NCBI RefSeq assembly: GCF_905404315.1
Contig: NC_066312.1
Coordinates: 8,543,001 to 8,607,000, forward strand
Direction: 5' to 3'
Source of the DNA: Leptidea sinapis
Taxonomy: Eukaryota; Arthropoda; Insecta; Lepidoptera; Pieridae
Length of the DNA: 64,000 bases
Under the pieces are notes generated by a model. It was not told the origin of the DNA. It did not search any database and saw nothing but the letters and a program-made list of their open reading frames with translations. The stretch's first letter is position 1; every line of letters starts with the position of its first letter. Of this stretch, positions 9,307 through 20,604 are shown piece by piece. A program made the translations under genes and the position numbers.

Positions 9307-9860
9307 GAATCGACGGTAACTCACCTTATCCGTACACGCTGTCTGTCAATAGGACGACGTATGGCTTACAAGCAATGGAAGTTTGTATGGAAATTGCATT
9401 ACACGCGTCCCAATATAAGGTCATAAGAATGACTTATCGGGTATATTATAGTATAGCCTGTATAGCCGAGTGGTTAGCGATCCTACCTACTAAGCTAGAG
9501 GTCCCGGGTTCGAATCCCGGTAGGTGCAAGCATTTATATGATGAATATAGATGTTTGTTTCCAAGTCATGGATGTTTAAATGTATTTATGTATGTTTATA
9601 TGAATTTATGTATGTTTAAGTAAGTATATTCTATTATTTAATAGAATATATATCATTGTCTTGTATCCCATAACACAGCCTATATATGCTTAACTTGGGG
9701 CAAGATAATTTGTGAAAAAAGTGTGTCAATATTATTACAATATTATTATTATTATATTGAGGCAGCTTCAGATTATTGACAGCTAATTAGTTTGATTACT
9801 GACAGTAGAAGGTTGTAATTTATCTCTATTTGTAGATAGTATATTGGGAACGGCCGTAAG
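9307..9860 (-). mobile_element. MITE (TTACGGTCGTT family) split by a SINE
   Basis: 9307-9447 and 9759-9860 are two pieces of one MITE in reverse orientation relative to the copies at 23113-23427 and 28380-28671. The right end reads ATATTGGGAACGGCCGTAAG. The pieces join exactly where consensus GGGTATATTGGGACAGC is broken by the SINE at 9448-9752. The left terminus is truncated. Confidence 0.78.
9448..9752 (+). mobile_element. tRNA-derived SINE
   Basis: The 5' head is tRNA-like, with a pol III A box TAGCCGAGTGG (about 9472) and a B box GGGTTCGAATCCC (about 9508), followed by GGTAGGTGCA. The body has GAATATAGATGTTTGTTTCC, ATGTATTTATGTATG and a palindromic TTCTATTATTTAATAGAA. The tail is (ATT)n. 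TATATT occurs before (9442-9447) and at the end (9753-9758), a likely 6 bp target duplication. Other copies are at 54612-54872 (+), 40535-40680 (-), 27433-27655 (-) and a scrap at 57660. Confidence 0.85.
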
Positions 9861-10320
9861 TCGTCTACTTGTGTCAAAATATCTAGGTAATTCCAAAAGG
9901 AGCAGCAACGGAGCATATACGTAATTATTGGGACGAAAAGACAGAATTTTAAGATGCAAAGTGCATAATGTGGACTGATTTCAAGGCGACGGTCGGCAGA
10001 ATTTTCAAATTAAGTAATTGAATTATTAATATAATTATTCAGAAATGTATTAATATATAAGAAGATACTTCGTGGTCTTAGATATATCCCGTACCTACAG
10101 TTATAACTTATAGGATGCTTCTGTTCATTAGTAAGAAATGTATACCACTGTATTGGTGTTTGTTAATTGGGAACGTTGCAGTCTAGGTTCGATAATGACT
10201 ATTATCTTTAATCAAAGATATCTGTATATCGAAATAGACATTTCTACAAACGAACACATACAAATGATTTCATATATTAATGCGTAGAAGAGAATGTATA
10301 AGAGTTTGAGATCAAAAGCG

Positions 10321-10540
10321 TTTTTTATGGAAAAGGAGGTCATCTGCTTTTAATTGATACCCATACTGTGTTCTAACACCAGAGGAATCACAAGAGTGTT
10401 GCCAGCCTTTCAAGAAAGGTATACGTTTTTTTTATTACCTATGTCGTATTGTCCCGGAAACACCGCACAAGGAAGCTCGTTCCACAGATTGGTTGTACGT
10501 GGATGAAAGTTCTTTGAAAACCACATAGTGTTCTTGTGGT
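10321..10540 (-). mobile_element. LINE-C 3' end, old and diverged
   Basis: TTTTTTATGGAAAAGGAGG, then CACCAGAGGAATCACAAGAG and TCCCGGAAACACCGCACAAG, identify the reversed LINE-C 3' UTR and C-terminal coding region. Substitutions and a ~20 bp loss show age. Confidence 0.72.
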
Positions 10541-10659
10541 TTTGATGTGAATTGGCTTTCAATTTGTTTCTGTAGTGTAAGGTTATTCAGAAAAGTGATG
10601 AAAACAGAAAATGGCTTTGCAGTTTGGTATTGTAGCTATATATTATAATAATAAATATA

Positions 10660-10815
10660 ATCACCAGTGGGAGGCTCCTTTGCACAGGAAGCCGGCTATA
10701 TTTTGGGAACCACACGGGCGCCTATTTCTGCCGTGAAGCAGTAATTTGTAAACATTACTGTGCTTCGGTCTGAAGGGCGCCGTAGCTAGAGAAATTACTG
10801 GGAAAATGAGACTTG
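10660..10815 (+). mobile_element. Family A element, 3'-truncated
   Basis: It starts CACCAGTGGGAGGCTCC and runs to GGGAAAATGAGACTTG, where the homology stops abruptly. The 3' half is absent. A GAAGTCGGT-family element begins about 20 bp later and may have removed it. Confidence 0.72.
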
Positions 10816-10835
10816 TCCGAATTTGTTGAACTTGA

Positions 10836-11275
10836 ACCGACTTCAAAGCTATCAATATGTACCACATATAAATAATAGTATTTGATTAATATTAAAAGTA
10901 AAGGTTTCCATAAGAGGTGTATTAAATTAAATTTTTAGTTAATTGATACGTTTCAGTTTTTGAAGTCGGTACTTTTAATGGTAGTTTTTTTTATTTATAC
11001 TTTTTAGTGTCAGTTAATTATAATAATATATAATCAACCTGAATGAAAACTCCTAAAAAAACCGTACACAAAAAACAATTATATCATCCAAAAAGACAAA
11101 AATGTTCATAAAACGAAAACTACTGGGCCAAACTATGTAAAATTTTTATGGGACCAATTCTATTCCGCATCGAACTAAATAAGAACTACGTTAATCGGAT
11201 CATAAATCTCAGAGTAATCGGTGTACATACATAAAAAGAATACCGATCGAACTGAGAACTTCCTCCTTCTACATA
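10836..11275. repeat. GAAGTCGGT-family repeat
   Basis: GAACCGACTTCAAAG at 10836 and its inverted partner TTTTTGAAGTCGGTAC near 10965 bracket an AT-rich spacer. The right part ends GAACTGAGAACTTCCTCCTT, the usual approach to the family terminus, but the final GAAGTCGGTT is missing. Related copies are at 37633-38690, 46158-46216 and 46790-47390. Confidence 0.5.
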
Positions 11276-11279
11276 TAAT

Positions 11280-12130
11280 TTAAATTATTCTCTTAATTAC
11301 TCACTAGGATTTTCAAGTGAAAAGAATAATCTTTTGGGCCTATTTTTATTTAAGTTTATAACGAAGTAGGCACGCCTAATTGCTGCTTAACTGCCTACTG
11401 GGTACAGGCATTATTTTCCTAAAAGGTGGTTGTTGACGTTGTTGTTTGTTGACACGGTCTTGCATATCACCGTCCATCCCTTAGACATCTCTGTGTGTGT
11501 GTCGTTTGAAATTTTCTTTGCATCGATGACTAAGTCAGTGAGTAAGGATAATACACGATGTGATAGGTACACGTGCCGACCTTCAACATCTCACCTGTGG
11601 ATTTATTATGATTCATTGAAAAACGTGACTACCCACAAGAGTCGTCCTTCGTGGATCTTAACGCTTCTGTAAATTTATTATAGAATTTAATCGAGCAAAT
11701 TTATTTTTCATATTACAAAAGGTATATTCACGTGTAGCCTACACGTGTACCTTTTATCCTTTTACACTTAAACCTACGTATTTCTATTTCCATTTGAACG
11801 ATCATGATTCGTCTGAAAATTGAATAGGTTTGTTGGTTTAAAGCAAATAATCATATTGAATGCCATTGAAAATAAGATAGGTAAAAGATTTGTCGTTCTT
11901 TCATTCAGATCTTTATCCCATCAAAGGGCTACATTTAATCTTTATATTCAAAAATATATCAAAGTAATATTACATGTTATTCTGAGACTTATGCTTTCTA
12001 AGCAGAGCTTTTTTTATTTATTCTTTTATAATATTTTTTATCATAATAATATAAGTGTATTAAAATATATATATATACTTAGTTTAGTATCGTGCTCGTG
12101 TAGTTATATGAACAAAATGATGATTAACAA
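11280..12130. other. Unassigned AT-rich sequence
   Basis: No repeat family was recognised. An 80-codon open frame (11430-11672) begins with a hydrophobic run but has no homologue that I know and no coding-like context. 11700-11760 contains an inverted pair around CACGTGTAGCCTACACGTG. Confidence 0.4.
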
Positions 12131-12137
12131 AGAAATA

Positions 12138-13275
12138 GGGGTGAGACGTATTTATCGTCACAGGTATTTGTAACTGGTATTAAAATATCACCGGTTGTCA
12201 CTGTGACAAGATATCAAAAATAACAGTGACAAGTATTAGGAGTATTTTGTAACAACTAGTATTTTGTAACAACTAGTATTTTATAACACCTAGTATTTTC
12301 GTAACGACTGTTATTTGAGTAACACCTGTTACTGAACAAGTATTTGATAACAACTAGTATTTTAGTAACAACTGTTACTGAACAAGTATTTAATGACAGC
12401 TAGTATTTTAGTAGCAACTGATGTTTGAGTATTTAGTAGGTATTTTTTAACAGTATTTTGATACAGCTATAATTGTGTGATTTGTAGGTCTGTTATATTA
12501 TTTTTAATTAGATAGGTAATAAATTAGTAATGGTTCAACTATTCTTTTAAAATATGTGGGATAAGAAAAACCCTGTTTTCTTTTATTGTTTACTGAATAT
12601 TTTTCTTTTAGACACATTTGCAAATAATAGATACATCACTTTCATACATTTATTTAACATACTATTGTTAAGATAAGATAGGTAGGTACCTAATTAAAAT
12701 ATTGAAGTAAATTTCAAATGGAAGACCCTGTCTCTGATATCATTTTTCGTAATCGTATTTATTCACAGTTATATTGTGTCTACGAGCAGGAAAATACGGC
12801 CCACCTCTTCGAAAGAAAAAAACCTATATTGGTAATTTGATAGTACCTACTGAATAATATATTTTTATGATGTTTATTTCTACTTTATTGTTGAATTATT
12901 CGTATGATAAGGGCACATTTTTATTGTGTACTAGGTAAGGATCACTGTTTAAGAATAGGTAGTATTGGATACGAAAGTATAATGATTATTTTTATTACAT
13001 CAAAACTATAAAAATAATTAATAGGTCTGTACAGCTTTACCTAAACAGAACTTTTGAAATTCGAAGTTACCACAAGAGAAAGTACTATGTAATACGTGTA
13101 GATGGCGCTAACAAGTAACACCGAAAAATATACCCCTCACTAGCTAGTATATTATCACAGATAGTATTAAAATAACAGCTAGTATTTTGTAACAGGTATT
13201 TGTCGCTGTTACTTTTGAGTCACAGTCACCGTCATACCTAGTATTGCATTTTGCCTAGTACGTCTCAACTCTACA
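12138..13275. mobile_element. Candidate DNA element with subterminal repeats
   Basis: GGGTGAGACGTA at the left and TACGTCTCAACTC at the right are inverted ends. Next to each lies a cluster of degenerate units built on AACAACTAGTATTTTGT and TAACAGCTAGTATTTT (12175-12480 and 13140-13255), some in opposite sense. The 650 bp centre is AT-rich with no transposase. Subterminal arrays inside inverted ends are typical of non-autonomous hAT-like or foldback elements; the class is not resolved. Confidence 0.5.
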
Positions 13276-13496
13276 AAGAAAGTTTTTTATGAAAGACGTC
13301 CTTTAATTAGTAGACCAAAGTAGTGAAATGGCCAGTAGTCTCATAGAACTTTTATCTAAGTCATCACCAGGAGAAAGACAGCTGAAAGACCAATAAGTAC
13401 TCCAATCTCCATTTATGAGGAACGTTTCAACGCACAATTAATCATTACCTATACCTAGGTTTCATTAGTCATTCGATAAAACCTAGGAACTGATTT

Positions 13497-13748
13497 TTTT
13501 ATGATAATAAGGGACGAGACGAGCAGGAAGTTCAGCTAATGGTAATTGATACGCCCTGCCCATTATAATGCAGTGCCGCTCAGGATTCTTGAAAAACTCT
13601 TAAATTCTGAGCGGCACTACAATTGCCCTCGTCACCTTGAGACATAAGATTTTGAATCTCATTTGCCCAGTAATTTCACTAGCTACGGCGCCCTTCAGAC
13701 CGAAACACAGTAATGCTTACACATTACTGCTTCACGGCAGAAATAGGC
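13497..13748 (-). mobile_element. Family A element, inverted, 5'-truncated
   Basis: It opens TTTTTTTATGATAATAAGGG (reversed 3' end) and runs to GGCAGAAATAGGCG, lacking the last ~50 bp that would reach the ACCAGTGGG end. Sequence identity to the other copies is high. Confidence 0.75.
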
Positions 13749-14167
13749 GTGTTACCCATGTAGTTCTCATGCTGCAACAAAAGTTCTACTCGTGTTCTTC
13801 TCAAGGTTGTGATATAGCTTTCGCAGGTATCTATCGTAGGTAGGCTATCACTAGTAATATTATAATTAAAATTGAATATTTTTAATTGACTTCATTTCAT
13901 TTAATGGCCTGGTTTTAGTGAAATTGTAATGTCACGTTCTTCGGATTAGCTCAACATAACCAATAAGACAGATATATATGCATTTTGTTATTTTTCACTA
14001 GGGTAAGTTGCAAGAGTCGAGTTGCTGACAAGTATTCAGCTAATATGCGATGTGTATTCTATGTGTTTCGTAATGAAAGAGCTTAAGTCTAAGGTGTTGT
14101 TCGTTCGATAGACCAGATAAAGAAAAAAAGAACTGAAAACGGTAGTTAAAAAGATATTAAACAAAAC

Positions 14168-14405
14168 ATTTTTTTTTATGGAATAGGAGGACAAACCAGC
14201 GTACGGGTCACCTGGTGTTAAGTGATCACCGCCGCCCACATTCTCTTGCAACACCAGAGCAATCACAAGAGCGTTGCCGGCCATTGAGGAAGGTGTACGC
14301 GCTTTTTTTGAAGGAATCCCATGTCGTATCGTCCCGGAAACACCGCACAAGGAAGCTCATTCCACAGCGTTGTAGTACGAGGAAGAAAGCTCCATACTGT
14401 CAAAA
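14168..14405 (-). mobile_element. LINE-C 3' end, inverted
   Basis: TTTTTTTTATGGAATAGGAG begins the reversed tail. The coding end, on the minus strand, includes FQKKRVHLPQ-type codons before the UTR and TCCCGGAAACACCGCACAAG. It is well preserved but short, about 235 bp. Confidence 0.8.
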
Positions 14406-14904
14406 TAGTTTAACATGTCAATTATTATCAAACTTCACTCGAAAAGCCTATGGAACTATTAGGGTGCAGTATAATAATGCATATCGCATCCTAGTGAGAT
14501 TGCCTAGTTCCTGTAGTGTGTCCAGCATGTTTGCAGACGGCGGTATCAATGATTTCGTCGCAATTATTACATAACGGATAGCATCCTTTTGGTCGCGTAT
14601 ACGCTCCTCTAGCAACAAAATTATTTCTACTTTGTCTGAGTACTTGAACAATCCCATTCTTAAATATAGCTTAAAGGCAAATGAAATACTTTCATGACAA
14701 AGTCGGAGCCTCTGTTAAGACGTTAACTCTACAAAAAGTTCTATTAAGCCAAGGGTCTGTAGTAAATATTAATACTTAACTGTAGATTATCGTAACGATG
14801 AGGCAGTCTGGGACACAATCGCGATTGACTTTAGTAATTATTAAATATAATCATAATCGGTAAAGACAATCGCGAACATATTTGATAACCATAGTTATAA
14901 CAGA

Positions 14905-15010
14905 TAGTTTGCGAAACTAAAGTGGCAGTGGGCAGGGCACATAGTTCGACGGACAGATGGCCGTTGGGGCAATAAAGTCCTCGAATGGCGACCACGTATC
15001 GGTCTTCCGA
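14905..15010 (+). mobile_element. RTE LINE ORF fragment
   Basis: Codons read AKLKWQWAGHIVRRTDGRW followed by KVLEWRPR, the signature C-terminus of RTE-clade ORF2. The fragment lacks both ends and is cut at the right by a family A piece. Confidence 0.8.
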
Positions 15011-15011
15011 T

Positions 15012-15121
15012 AGGCATTTCTGCCGTGAAGTAGTAGTGTGTAAGCATTATTGTGATTCGGTGTAAAGGGCGCCGTAGCAAGCTAGTGAAATAACTGGGCA
15101 AATGAGACTTAACGTCGTAAC
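15012..15121 (+). mobile_element. Family A internal fragment
   Basis: From AGGCATTTCTGCCGTGAAG to GGGCAAATGAGACTTAACG. It is joined directly to the RTE fragment on the left and a Helitron end on the right, with no spacer. Confidence 0.72.
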
Positions 15122-15123
15122 GT

Positions 15124-15225
15124 CTTACGAAATAATTCTTGATCTTTTGAAATATTATTGGCAAATTCCTATAATACAGTATGTTTTTTTATTATCTACA
15201 GACCAACGTCTGTCGGGTCAGCTAG
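15124..15225 (+). mobile_element. Helitron-like 3' end
   Basis: ACGAAATAATTCTTGATC to AACGTCTGTCGGGTCAGCTAG followed by T. This is the same 3' terminus as at 41015-41373 and 55565-55913. The 5' part is missing. Confidence 0.75.
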
Positions 15226-15898
15226 TATAATATAATAATAAATTGGTATGAATGTCTAATTAATAAATTCATGTAAGTATTATTTTATATCTTGGAAGGA
15301 ATGTTTATTTAATAATTTACAGCGTAGCAAGAAACTCCCGTTCACACAGCAAAAATGTAATAGCAATTCTTCGCGAGGCCAGTTGCGGCAAGCAAATAAT
15401 ATTTATTTATCTATATAATATATGCTTTAATAAAACTGTAGTGTCTGGACATTGGATATTTTTTCCAAAAACCGGTTGTGTGATAAATAAAAAAATAGAG
15501 CGTCTGTCTATTTTTTGCTTCATGAAACTTTTGATTAAAATCCGTGCATGGAGAAAAAGTTTATTAGCAAAGGTCGGGACAACATAAAGTCTACATATTT
15601 GAAATTTTGTTGAGCTTTCCTAATCAAATTTCCCATTATGAATTTATTGAAATACCCTATAATTTTCCAAGCAACCTTTATCACTGTTTTCTGTTAACAA
15701 TTTCATTAAACTTACAAAAGCTTTTAATCCACGTAAGAAATTCGGGATAATTCAGACGCGTTGGCCTGTTTTAAGGTCAGGATAGGACGCCAAGGTCATT
15801 CCGGGTGGATTGTATATCGATAATATTGGGGTAATGTTACTTACTATGTATGTTCGTATTTTGTAAAACACTTCTACAAAGTAGTAATAGTTCATAAG

Positions 15899-16187
15899 AA
15901 CCAGTGGGAGGCTCCTATGCACAGGATGCGCCTATTTCTACCGTGAAGCAGTAATGTGTAAGCATTACTGTGTTTCGGTCTGAAGGGCGCCGTACCTAGT
16001 GAAATTACTAGGCAAATGTGACTTAACATCTTATGCCTCAAGGTGACGAACGCAGTTGTAGTGCCACTCAGATTTTTTGGTGTTTTTCAAGAATCTTGGG
16101 CGGCACTACATTGTAATGGGCAGGGTGTATCAATTAACAGCAGCTGGACGTCCCGCTCGTCTCGTCCCTTATTTTCATAAAAAAAAA
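15899..16187 (+). mobile_element. Family A element, near full length
   Basis: ACCAGTGGGAGGCTCC to TTATTTTCATAAAAAAAAA, with ~25 bp missing after CACAGGATGC. ATAAGA precedes the start and follows the A tail, a possible 6 bp target duplication. The short ORF at 16077 is part of the repeat. Confidence 0.78.
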
Positions 16188-16279
16188 GATAAGATTAAAT
16201 CCGCATTTATTGGTGCTGTAGTTTTAAACATCGGTAACACAATAAACTTTTTAATTCATCAGTAAACATATCAAATTAT

Positions 16280-16820
16280 AATATGTATGATGATATCCTC
16301 TATATAAAGTCATTTGCGAAAAAAATAGGGGGTTGTAATCTTTCCGTCCCTTTAGAAAAATACCAAAAGATTTTAGTCATTTGTGAATATTACATGAAGT
16401 GTAGTGGTGCACAAAAACGTTTATACTATATTTAAATTTAAGATACAGTCGGAAAATGTATTGAAGTAGGCGTTACATTGCGGAAATCCATAATTATCCA
16501 AATGTTTTGAGTTTTCTTTCGTGTTCATTCCTCCAATATTTGTCTTTAAGCAATTCGACAAGTGTTTCGCCTCTACACGAGGCATCCTCATTCATAATTG
16601 AACTTTTACTTTTTATCTTAAGTTTAAAAAAACTGGAGTATTAAGCCTGTTTTTTTATTAAATGAACAGATACGCAATTAGTTGTTTAGACTTTTATTAA
16701 TTCCATCGAAATGTAATGACGAAATTGAAAGAATATCCTTTTTGCTTTTTTATTTGAAGTATTATGAATATACAAGCTACTTGGAATTATGATATAATCA
16801 GAAGATGCTAGTGAAACCAG
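16280..16820. other. Unassigned AT-rich sequence
   Basis: No recognised repeat or coding signal. Confidence 0.4.
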
Positions 16821-16824
16821 TAAT

Positions 16825-17352
16825 TTACAAAGGCCTCCCCTAAAGATTTCCACGATGATCGGTCCTGCACTGCTCTCGTCCAACTAACTGCTAGTGGTGT
16901 CGCACATGGCAAAACCCACAAATTTAATACATAGAATAAAAGAGTACAAAAGAATGAATAAAACATTTCAACATTATCTCAATTGCTATATTTGTGTTGT
17001 TAAATAGAAAGCAATTTGATAGATGTACCAATCGTAGTTATTGCTTACAAATTAAATAAATTATTCGTGAATAGTTCGGAATGCTAATGATGTCTGGTAA
17101 ACAACCGTCTCGAGCATCGCATTATCTGTAATAAAAGTAATACCTGTGATGATAATATACAAATAAATAATGAGATTCTCTTCATTCTCTCATATTTTCC
17201 TTATATTTTCATTTGTCTCAGACAAATTGTCGGGAAAACATTCATGGTAATGACTATGAATAATTTGATTATCGTTTTCCATTACTTCATTCACTATAAA
17301 GAAAAACAGAATTGTATTGACAAATATGAGACGAGACAATGGTAATATATTT
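16825..17352 (-). repeat. Composite repeat unit with RTE 3' piece (inverted duplicate of 55930-56625)
   Basis: 16825-16885 is a reversed RTE 3' end (AAAGGCCTCCCCTAAAGATT, GATCGGTCCTGC). The following ~460 bp, up to GACGAGACAATGG, matches 55930-56365 in reverse complement with scattered differences. Shared phrases include TCGAGCATCGCATTATCTG and ACAAATTGTCGGGAAAACA. The unit is unidentified. Confidence 0.7.
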
Positions 17353-17354
17353 GT

Positions 17355-19200
17355 GTCTGTAATACATTAGTTTAGTGATAATGAATCGAAAACTTTTTTT
17401 TTTCTAAGTGCACAACTAGAAAACGTCTACAAACATTTGATATTACATTTAATATGAGATTAGTATTTAAAAAGTTATTGATGCTGTTTTTCTGATAAGG
17501 ATATTTATATTTCGATATCAGTTTTTTTTATCTGTATTAGTTTTAAAGTGAGAAATAAATGCAATATATTTTATTTAAAAATAACAGTAGTTTAGTTAAA
17601 ATACACCGATGCAATGTTCTATTTTAATTAGTTATAGTACCTCGGTCATCTAGATTCTAGAAGACTTTGAATATTGGTCTCATCTGACTATCAAACTGGT
17701 CTGATGTACACCAGTATCACTTTAAAAATCTTAATTTCGTTAGTAATGTTGTGTTCTACTGTGTATTTATTTGTACCATATAAGAGAAGGATTTACTAAT
17801 TGGAACTCTCTGTATTTATGTCACAGTAGGTAAATGTATCTGTATAGACGCTTTAAGAGGATAATCACCAGAGTGATCAAGAGGTTGAAGAAAGATGTAC
17901 GTAGTCGAAATCGGCCAACAGCTTTCTAATAACACGTCCGGAACTCGAGAGTTCGAGGTGCATTCGAAAGCTGCTCTTGGGGACTTCTACGTTCCGTAAT
18001 TTGTGTGTGAAAAATGTACAGCCACGCATCCCATTGCTTCAGAGCTCAATCTCTAATCAACAGATGGAAAATTATCGAGAGGATACAAAGTTCCCTATTC
18101 CACCTTGTGTCTAATTGAGCCCAGACTTCATACATATGCTAAAGCTTCAACTTCAGTTCCTAAAAGGGGTTGTCATCCTATCCAGCTAAATTATATCACT
18201 AATGCTATCACTTATATTAAACTGCCGTATATCATAAAGAGATCTGTAAGCTATTACTGTGTAGCATTATATATTATAACATCGTTTCTTGGTTGGTTGG
18301 CTTAAGAGTCTTCCTTTACACATCTACGGATGACTGCAAAAAGTGAATTGTCTTCCCTCTTCCTTTTGCGGACAGTCAGAATATGCCGAGGGCTTAACAT
18401 AGTGCACGACGAAAGACGTCTCTTTTAAAGTTTAGTTCCCAAGATTTGCGTTAGTAGCAAGTCGCAAGTCGTTAGCGACAGTTATAACTGCATCACTTTA
18501 CTGATAGGTAGATATAGGTGTTCCCGCATATTAGTTGGATTTTATAACTAACACTCTTTTGCTGATACTGATATACGGGCTTTAAATGACTTTAATAAGT
18601 CAATTATTAATGTTTGTTATTATAAAAGACTTCAGAAATTGTCTGTACGAAATCTAGACACTGGCGCAGTGCCAGAAACTTTATACAAATATTTCCCAAC
18701 ATATTTGCCTTATCATTTAACTTGTTAAGTTTTAATTAATGAACTTGTTCATTAAGACAAGTTAATAAACAAAACTACATGAAATTGATTGTTTGGGACA
18801 AAGTTCAATACTCTGTCTGTTTGTACTGATTTTTATTTGCTCTGAATTGAATAAATTTTGAAATATGTCCGACTAACGAATTTCATCAATTAAATATTTT
18901 GGCTTCAGACATCCATCAATAAACTTCCCATTCAATTAAAAGGTGCAGAATCAAAGATAAAAGCCAATACCTACTTCAGTTCAACTAATAGTTTTTGTGT
19001 TATTATTTTTAAGAGAAATGTAAATTTTCTTGCTTATTTCGCGTAAATTTATAGCAGTAATGAAACTTAGATGTGTTGCAGAGAATTTTGAACCTAAATA
19101 AATCATTAATGAGTGAACACTATAAAACAATATGCGGTAAAAAGTACAGATACCATGCATCTCTACAACACCAAAGATAAACCCGATAGGAGATAACTAG
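17355..19200. other. 1.8 kb without recognised features
   Basis: AT-rich with slightly more balanced sequence at 17850-18200 and 18300-18450. No ORF above 66 codons and no family that I recognise. Old, decayed repeats or intron sequence are both possible. Confidence 0.4.
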
Positions 19201-19208
19201 ATCCTGCT

Positions 19209-19400
19209 CTTGGTTGTATGCGGTCAACTGATAAAAGGCATAAAAGGCGTTTATTTTCTCAAAATTGATTCCTTTAGAATGCTTTTTGATGTCACTTCTA
19301 ATATACTAGATACTACTACCGCTTCGGAAACAAATGGCGCTCTGAGAGAGAAGAAGCGAAGCAAGAAACTCTCCCAGCATTCTTTTTTTGGGCAATAAAA
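19209..19400 (+). repeat. Dispersed lepidopteran repeat
   Basis: TTGTATGCGGTCAACTG, AAAAGGCGTTTATTTTCTC, ACTACCGCTTCGGAAACA and AGAAACTCTCCCAGCATTC appear in the order I know from a common but unclassified repeat of Lepidoptera. The first phrase also appears at about 62800. Confidence 0.5.
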
Positions 19401-19489
19401 ATATACAATATTGTACAGTCAAGGAACTCAGATAGGAATTGAAAGATCAGAATGATGGAAGATTTTCACCCATACGGTTTGCTTTATAA

Positions 19490-19640
19490 ATATTTTTTTT
19501 TATGAGAAAAAGTGACGTCACGAGCAAGAAATTAATGCGATGGTGTACTTTCCATCGTATCACTATACGCCCGGTCATTTCAATCGCCATTGCGCTCGTC
19601 TCTTTGAGACATAAGATGTTAGATGACTGCAAGGGCACTG
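19490..19640 (-). mobile_element. Family A-like remnant
   Basis: TTTTTTTTTATGAGAAAAAG at the left and CTCGTCTCTTTGAGACATAA at the right fit family A in reverse, with a large internal deletion and divergence. Confidence 0.5.
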
Positions 19641-19758
19641 CTGTGGCCTTCTTTTCTTTGAATTTTGCTATTTTTAGTGGCTTTTTTTTTGCTTGTACCG
19701 TTTCTTCTCTCTCAGAAGGTTGTTAAAAAGCAAAACAAATGTTATAATTATATTTACA

Positions 19759-20200
19759 ATGCTATGAGTACATTGAATTAAAACTATCATTACGGGGAAG
19801 CGTACCAAGAATACTGGCAGCATTTCCACGTTGGATAGCTTGGCTGATCCGTTGACCGAAATAGCTGCCAGCGCTTGGGTTGCCAGTAGCCCTATTGAGG
19901 TGCGAAGATAGTATTTTGCACATTCTCTACGCCTCTGGGCGCCACGGAACAAGTGTCTCGACACCAAACGGCACAAAATATGTAAGATTCACTGAGACCG
20001 ACATATTTGCAACGTTTGCTGTCTTCGGCAGTCGAAGCAGCAGCCCCAGCACCAACTGACGTAACTTGGACACGAGAAGGAGCCAAAGTGTCGACGCAAC
20101 TCGCGTTCCACACCAGCGCCCTTCCTCGTGCACAAGCCACCAGGGCCATACCATCAGGAGGCTCGCCATCGCGGCAGGTAATATGGCTCTAAAACAGCTG
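19759..20200 (-). pseudogene. LINE-G ORF2 C-terminus, frameshifted
   Basis: Three minus-strand frames together give a known LINE C-terminus. First comes VWNASCVDTLAPSRV with AGAAASTAEDSKRCKYVGL (frame 20149-19892). Next is TYFVPFGVETLVPWRPEA (frame 20169-19927). Last is LNRATGNPSAGSYFGQRISQ leading to AIQRGNAASILGTLPRNDS near 19780. Intact members carry these blocks in one frame, so at least two frameshifts are present. The plus-strand ORF at 20007 is a shadow. Confidence 0.8.
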
Positions 20201-20366
20201 GTATATTAAGAGCGGCAAATGCCCTGCGGATGACTAAAATGCTGGCGTGACGACTGATAAGGACTGCCGATGGATGGTTTATTGGTAATAAGCATCTACA
20301 CAGAAGATTAGCTAGGTATATGGCGTAAATTGAAAGCTGCATTATAAATATGCTATTTCAAGTATA

Positions 20367-20578
20367 GCTGTGTTTCGGTCTGAAGGGCGCCGTAGTTAGT
20401 GCAATTACTAGGCAAATAAGACTTGAAATCTTGTCTCAAAGTGACAAGCGCAGTTGTAGTTCCGCTCAGAATTTTTGGGTTTCTCAATAATCCTAGGCGG
20501 CACTGCATTGTAATAGATATTGCGTATCAATTACCATCAGCTGATCGTCCTGCTCATCTCGTCCCTTATTTTCATTTA
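20367..20578 (+). mobile_element. Family A element, 5'-truncated
   Basis: From TGTGTTTCGGTCTGAAGG to CCCTTATTTTCATTTAAATA. It is followed by a (TA)n run in place of a clean A tail. Confidence 0.75.
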
Positions 20579-20601
20579 AATATATATATATATATATATG
20601 T
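20579..20601. repeat. (TA)n microsatellite
   Basis: About ten TA units directly after the family A tail. Confidence 0.85.
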
Positions 20602-20604
20602 ATT

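Noticed and set aside
9099..9623. 174-codon plus-strand ORF
   Set aside because: It spans LINE antisense, a MITE and a SINE head; no single gene.
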